A stretch of DNA of 64,000 bases, taken from Glycine soja. Its lineage: Eukaryota; Streptophyta; Magnoliopsida; Fabales; Fabaceae. A program made the translations under genes and the position numbers. Of this stretch, positions 60,570 to 64,000 are shown piece by piece; position 1 is the stretch's first letter, and every line of letters begins with the position of its first letter. The stretch spans positions 31,706,411-31,770,410 of the forward strand of contig NC_041004.1 in assembly GCF_004193775.1 (NCBI RefSeq). Reading direction: 5' to 3'. The notes beneath the pieces were generated by a model that saw only the letters and a list, made by a program, of their open reading frames with translations, did not search any database and was not told where the DNA came from.

Positions 60570-61150
60570 GTCTTACAAGGATACTCTTCAAATATTAAGA
60601 GCCTTGTGCAATTGAAAGATCTTAAGTTGGTAGGCGTAAAGTCTCACGATTGCCACGTCTTGATGCAACAATTGTTACCTGTGGCCATACGAGACATTTT
60701 GCCTAACGAAGTCAGTCTTGCCATAACTCGGCTGTGCTTATTCTTCAATGCAATATGTAGCAAAGCCCTTGATCCTGTCAAGTTAGATAAGCTAGAAAAC
60801 GAGGGTGTTATTATATTGTGTTAGTTGGAAATGTATTTTTCTCTTGCTTTCTTCAACATCATGGTTCACTTAATTGTTCATCTGGTCAGAGAAATCAAAT
60901 GTTGTGTTCCTGTTTATTTGCGGTAGATTTACCCGGTTGAGTGATACATGCAGATCTTAAAAGGGTATACAAAGAATTTACACTGTCCGGAAGCATCTAT
61001 TATGGAAAGGTACATTGTAGAAGAGGTCATTAAATTTTGTTCAAAGTACATTGAAAAAGCAAACCTGTTGGGCTTTCCGAGTCTTAGCATGACAAAAGAG
61101 TTGGAGGTAAGGGTTCAAGAGGACTGCATGTTATTACTTCAAGTATAGAA
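60570..61150 (+). pseudogene. CACTA transposase C-terminal part, DUF4218-like, decayed
   Basis: SHDCHVLMQQLLPVAIRDIL and ITRLCLFFNAICSKALDP, then, after a frameshift at 60823, EMYF-like and LHCPEASIMERYIVEEVIKF sequence. This is the DUF4218 region (Pfam PF13960) that follows TNP2 in these proteins. Confidence 0.8.
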
Positions 61151-61439
61151 GATTTGCAACAAGCTCATTTGTATGTATTTAATAACAGTAATGAGGTTTT
61201 GCCATACATACTTCGCCACGGAGGTTGAGTGAAGAAAAGTAATCCAAAAATGTCGAAGAACAGGGTCTTGAAATAGCATATCAAGACTTTCATATGTTGG
61301 TTTAAAGATACAACCTTTGTTGATAATAATGCTTCTGAAACATTAAGAAAACTAACAGATGGGCCTAAAAGAAATGTTATAACTTGGCAAGGATAAGATA
61401 TAAACAAGTATTCCTTTTACACAAAAGCACAAGACGAGA

Positions 61440-61925
61440 AAAGTACGATGCAAAATAGTGGGGTTACCCAAAGGGCTGAATCTCAACACTTAGCTAGTGT
61501 ACATGATGACAATTCCTGTGTAGCTTCCATCCCTTACTTTGGTTTCATTGAAGAAATTTGGGAGCTTAACTATGTCAAATATATTGTCTGTGTTTTCAAA
61601 TGTAAGTGGGTTGACAGCAATACCGGTGTGCGGACCAATGATGTAGGATTTATGTTGGTAGATCTAAAGAAACTCACTTACTAGAATGACCCTTTCATCA
61701 TGTCAGAACAAGCTAAACAAGTATTTTATGTTTAAGACCCTTGTGATGAAAGGTGGTCAGTGGTTCTACATGGGAAAACAATTGGTGTTAATTTTGAAGA
61801 TGATTATTCATAAATTGATACTTATGTTAGTCCTTTGTCCACACAAATGTTGCCTTACATCGTCGAAGAAGAAGAAGCTGACGACGTTCATGCTAATCGT
61901 AATGATCATGATGAAGGAGAATTAA
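61440..61925 (+). pseudogene. CACTA transposase tail, DUF4216-like, decayed
   Basis: GVTQRAESQHLASVHDDN, IPYFGFIEEIWELNY, FKCKWVDSNTGVRTND and FMLVDLKKLTY match the DUF4216 region (Pfam PF13952) near the end of TNP2-type proteins. A stop at 61682 and a frame change in the next segment break it; the acidic tail EEEEADDVHANR is readable in another frame near 61870. Confidence 0.78.
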
Positions 61926-62037
61926 TTAATATAGTCTAATGTAATTTTTTTATTATGTACTTCATTTTAGTCCATTCAATTACATAAGTTATTGAGTTTT
62001 GTGATAATGTTGAAAATTAATGTTTTTTTCTTTACAA

Positions 62038-63530
62038 GTAAATGGCGAGACCATCCAGCTCTCCTCCTCCTCCTTCTCCTCCTGGTGCAGCATCATACTT
62101 CGACAACCGTTCACCATATCCATTTGCGCCATGATCAAGTCAAGGTTGGTGTTGAGGAAGTTAGAGATGCAGATTCTCCCATTCTTGTACCCACTGAAGA
62201 GGTTCAGTTAATGAGACAGACACTTGACACCTTCGTTGCTTGGTCGACACATCTTGTGAAGCGTTTATCAGAACAAGTATTTCACTGTCATTAAATGCTT
62301 TTTTTCAATTAAAGTGTTCACTGTAATTAAATTATGTTAATTACCTGTGTTGGATAAACAGGGGGATGTGGGACTAGCGAAACCTCCAAATAGGCTGGAT
62401 CATGATGTCGATGATCCCCTATATTTGATGACATTGACCATCCCACAGCTTTTTCTTAAGCCGTTGCAGGTTATGTGGGGTGCTATCGTGTTTGGGGTGT
62501 TTAATGATAACTTCCCCTTGTACATAAAGCATGAAGATCTGTCTGAAATAGAACACGGTGGTTAATGTCTCAGCATCTCTATTATATAGTTGTGGATTAT
62601 GTAAGTCAGTTTACATTATTGTTTATTACCTAACTTATTGTTTTAAATTCATACATAATTTACTTTATTTTAACAACAATAGGCATATGACTGAGATAAG
62701 TATGCGAGTGGGGAATGTTGATGTGTATGGATTCCTCGAGCCACAGTCCCATACATAGATCTGGGCAATCACAATTTGAATCAAAAAGTTATATTAAGAA
62801 TTGGATGTAGACATCAAAGAGGGATGTGTACCTAGGAGTCTACTTGAATGGGTAAGTTAAATTGAACAAATGAATTTAAATGATGTATCATAGTATAATA
62901 ACTTATATTGGTCCCCACTGTAGTGCACATTGTCAAATGGTCGTCATTTTGCCTAAGGAAAATGTTGTCATCTGGTTTTGTTCGTTGCATAATAGGCCAA
63001 ACAATTACCTCAAAGGAATAATTAATAAATCAGTTCTATTTTTCAATACATTTGCATTAGCATTAGTTGGGAACATCAATATTTTAATTGTACAATACGC
63101 ATCCATGTTTGTATTGAACAATGCTTTGAAAGGACTTGACGATACTCCACAAAGTAAATCCAAGGCTGCTGCTAGGTGAATTGTTGTTAAAGTAAGTCAT
63201 TTAAACAATGCTTCTAGTTATATTGTAATATTGTGTAGACTAATTTGTATTTAACATTGAATATCTAAATTTCATAATGTATTTAGTGTAATAGACAAAA
63301 AGGAAGCACTGAGTGTGGGTATTACGTCATGCACTGGATGTCAACTATAATCTTAGGAAGTTTCAAGAATAATTGAGAAACGATAATTAATATTATTTAA
63401 TTCAAATATATTTCATTTTGTTAAAATTGGTATTATATATTATTAACTATGTTTTATTATATCATGCAGTATTTTAATGATGCTAGACCATTGTAACCAA
63501 AGAGATTGAAGGCGCTTCGCATCCAGTGGG
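62038..63530 (+). pseudogene. CACTA second gene: Ulp1-like (C48) protease, decayed
   Basis: Starts with ATGGCGAGACCATCC (MARPSSSPP in one frame), continues through a KPPNRLDHDVDDPLY segment and a catalytic-His-type region (AHCQMVVILPKENVVIWFC) and ends with STECGYYVMHWM, the catalytic-Cys motif of Ulp1/SENP peptidases (Pfam PF02902) as carried by plant CACTA and MULE elements. The family's HWQMV reads HCQMV here. Apparent introns and many stops fragment it. Confidence 0.75.
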
Positions 63531-63608
63531 CAACCTATTATTTGAAAGTTAAAATGAAACAATTAGTGTTTAAATAATTTTGGAATTGTAGTTTAGTTAA
63601 TTTAGTGT

Positions 63609-63977
63609 GTTTGGTTTGCATTTTCATTTTCTGTTTTCATTTCCTGTTTTCATTTTCAAAATATTAGAATTCTGAAAACATGTTTGGTTTGATTTCTTGT
63701 TTTCTGCTTTCAAGAAATAAAAACACTGAAAAAGTGTTTTCAAAAGAAAATCTATTTTTAGATTTGCTTAAAATTACATTCTTTGCCGCTGTGTTTTTAT
63801 TTTACCCAAAATGAGATTCCTGGTTTCAACTGAAAACGAGATTTTATTGTTTCCAGTTTTTTGTTCGTTTGGGAAAATATTTTCACTGAAAATGAAAACA
63901 GAAATCCAACTAAACACATTTCCATCACCATTTTCTATTTCCAGTGAAAATGAAAATAGAAAACAACCAAACCAAAT
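63609..63977. mobile_element. MITE with inverted ends, inserted in the CACTA element
   Basis: The left end TTTGGTTTGCATTTTCATTT is mirrored by the right end (reverse complement TTTGGTTTGGTTGTTTTCTA...TTTTCATTTTC). The body is non-coding and rich in TTTTC/GAAAA. A half copy in opposite orientation is at 50662-50830. The target duplication was not resolved. Confidence 0.7.
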
Positions 63978-64000
63978 ACCCCCTTACATTTTTTACAATT

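Larger units (their letters stand above)
55464..64000 (+). mobile_element. CACTA (En/Spm-type) DNA transposon, 5' end and body; 3' end beyond the window
   Basis: The left end reads CACTACTACAAATTATAG and begins in the middle of the copia RNase H domain, preceded by a possible 3-bp target TTA. It is followed by dense subterminal repeats of TTAACATCGGTTTT and its inverse (55480-55680). Downstream on the plus strand lie decayed TNP2-type transposase (58798-61925) and Ulp1-like protease (62038-63530) frames, the usual autonomous CACTA content in plants. No matching TAGTG end is found before 64000. Numerous stops show it is not autonomous now. The interval 55700-58700 contains likely host-derived fragments. 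Confidence 0.83.

Noticed and set aside
1..64000. CRISPR arrays, bacterial operons, ribosome binding sites or phage genes
   Set aside because: The window is clearly plant nuclear DNA with spliced genes and eukaryotic transposons; the repeats seen are microsatellites, tandem duplications and transposon ends.

Overview
This is a plant nuclear window: AT-rich, intron-containing and repeat-dense, with long AT microsatellites. The gene families and the look of the repeats suggest a legume, most likely soybean (Glycine) or a close relative. The species call is my inference from pattern recognition; no search was run.

Two genes look intact, both on the minus strand. The first is a 14-exon VPS3/TGFBRAP1-type tethering-complex subunit (11693-23294). 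Its exons join in frame into 1000 residues with consensus splice sites. The second is a two-exon GPI-anchored secreted protein of the At5g19230/At5g19250 type (34394-37293, 226 residues). A decayed tandem cluster of 2-oxoglutarate-dependent dioxygenases (ACC-oxidase-homolog type) lies at 39921-51595: copy A keeps only exon 1, copy B has three exons but is frameshifted and split by an insertion, and copy C keeps only exon 3.

The rest is mostly mobile DNA. Region by region: 1-11692 is gene-free, with MITE-like fold-backs, a long-TIR element (6823-8582) and microsatellites. VPS3 intron 2 carries a hAT-like element with a perfect 8-bp target duplication (18651-19795). 24050-24590 is the 3' end of a LINE. 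26627-33803 is a MULE carrying a plant-mobile-domain gene and, facing it, a FAR1/MULE transposase gene with an OTU-like tail; it sits inside a repeat whose uninterrupted relative lies in VPS3 intron 1. 44789-49999 is an LTR-like insertion in dioxygenase copy B, itself interrupted by a rearranged Athila-like Ty3 element (46731-49334). 52980-55463 is a Ty1/copia pol remnant, cut in its RNase H domain by a CACTA element that runs from 55464 past the window end. That CACTA has decayed TNP2-type transposase and Ulp1-protease reading frames and probable captured host exons.

No new biological system is demonstrated. The most informative signals are the insertion histories that can be read to the base (hAT, nested LTR, MULE in a paralogous repeat, CACTA in copia) and the candidate gene fragments inside the CACTA element.
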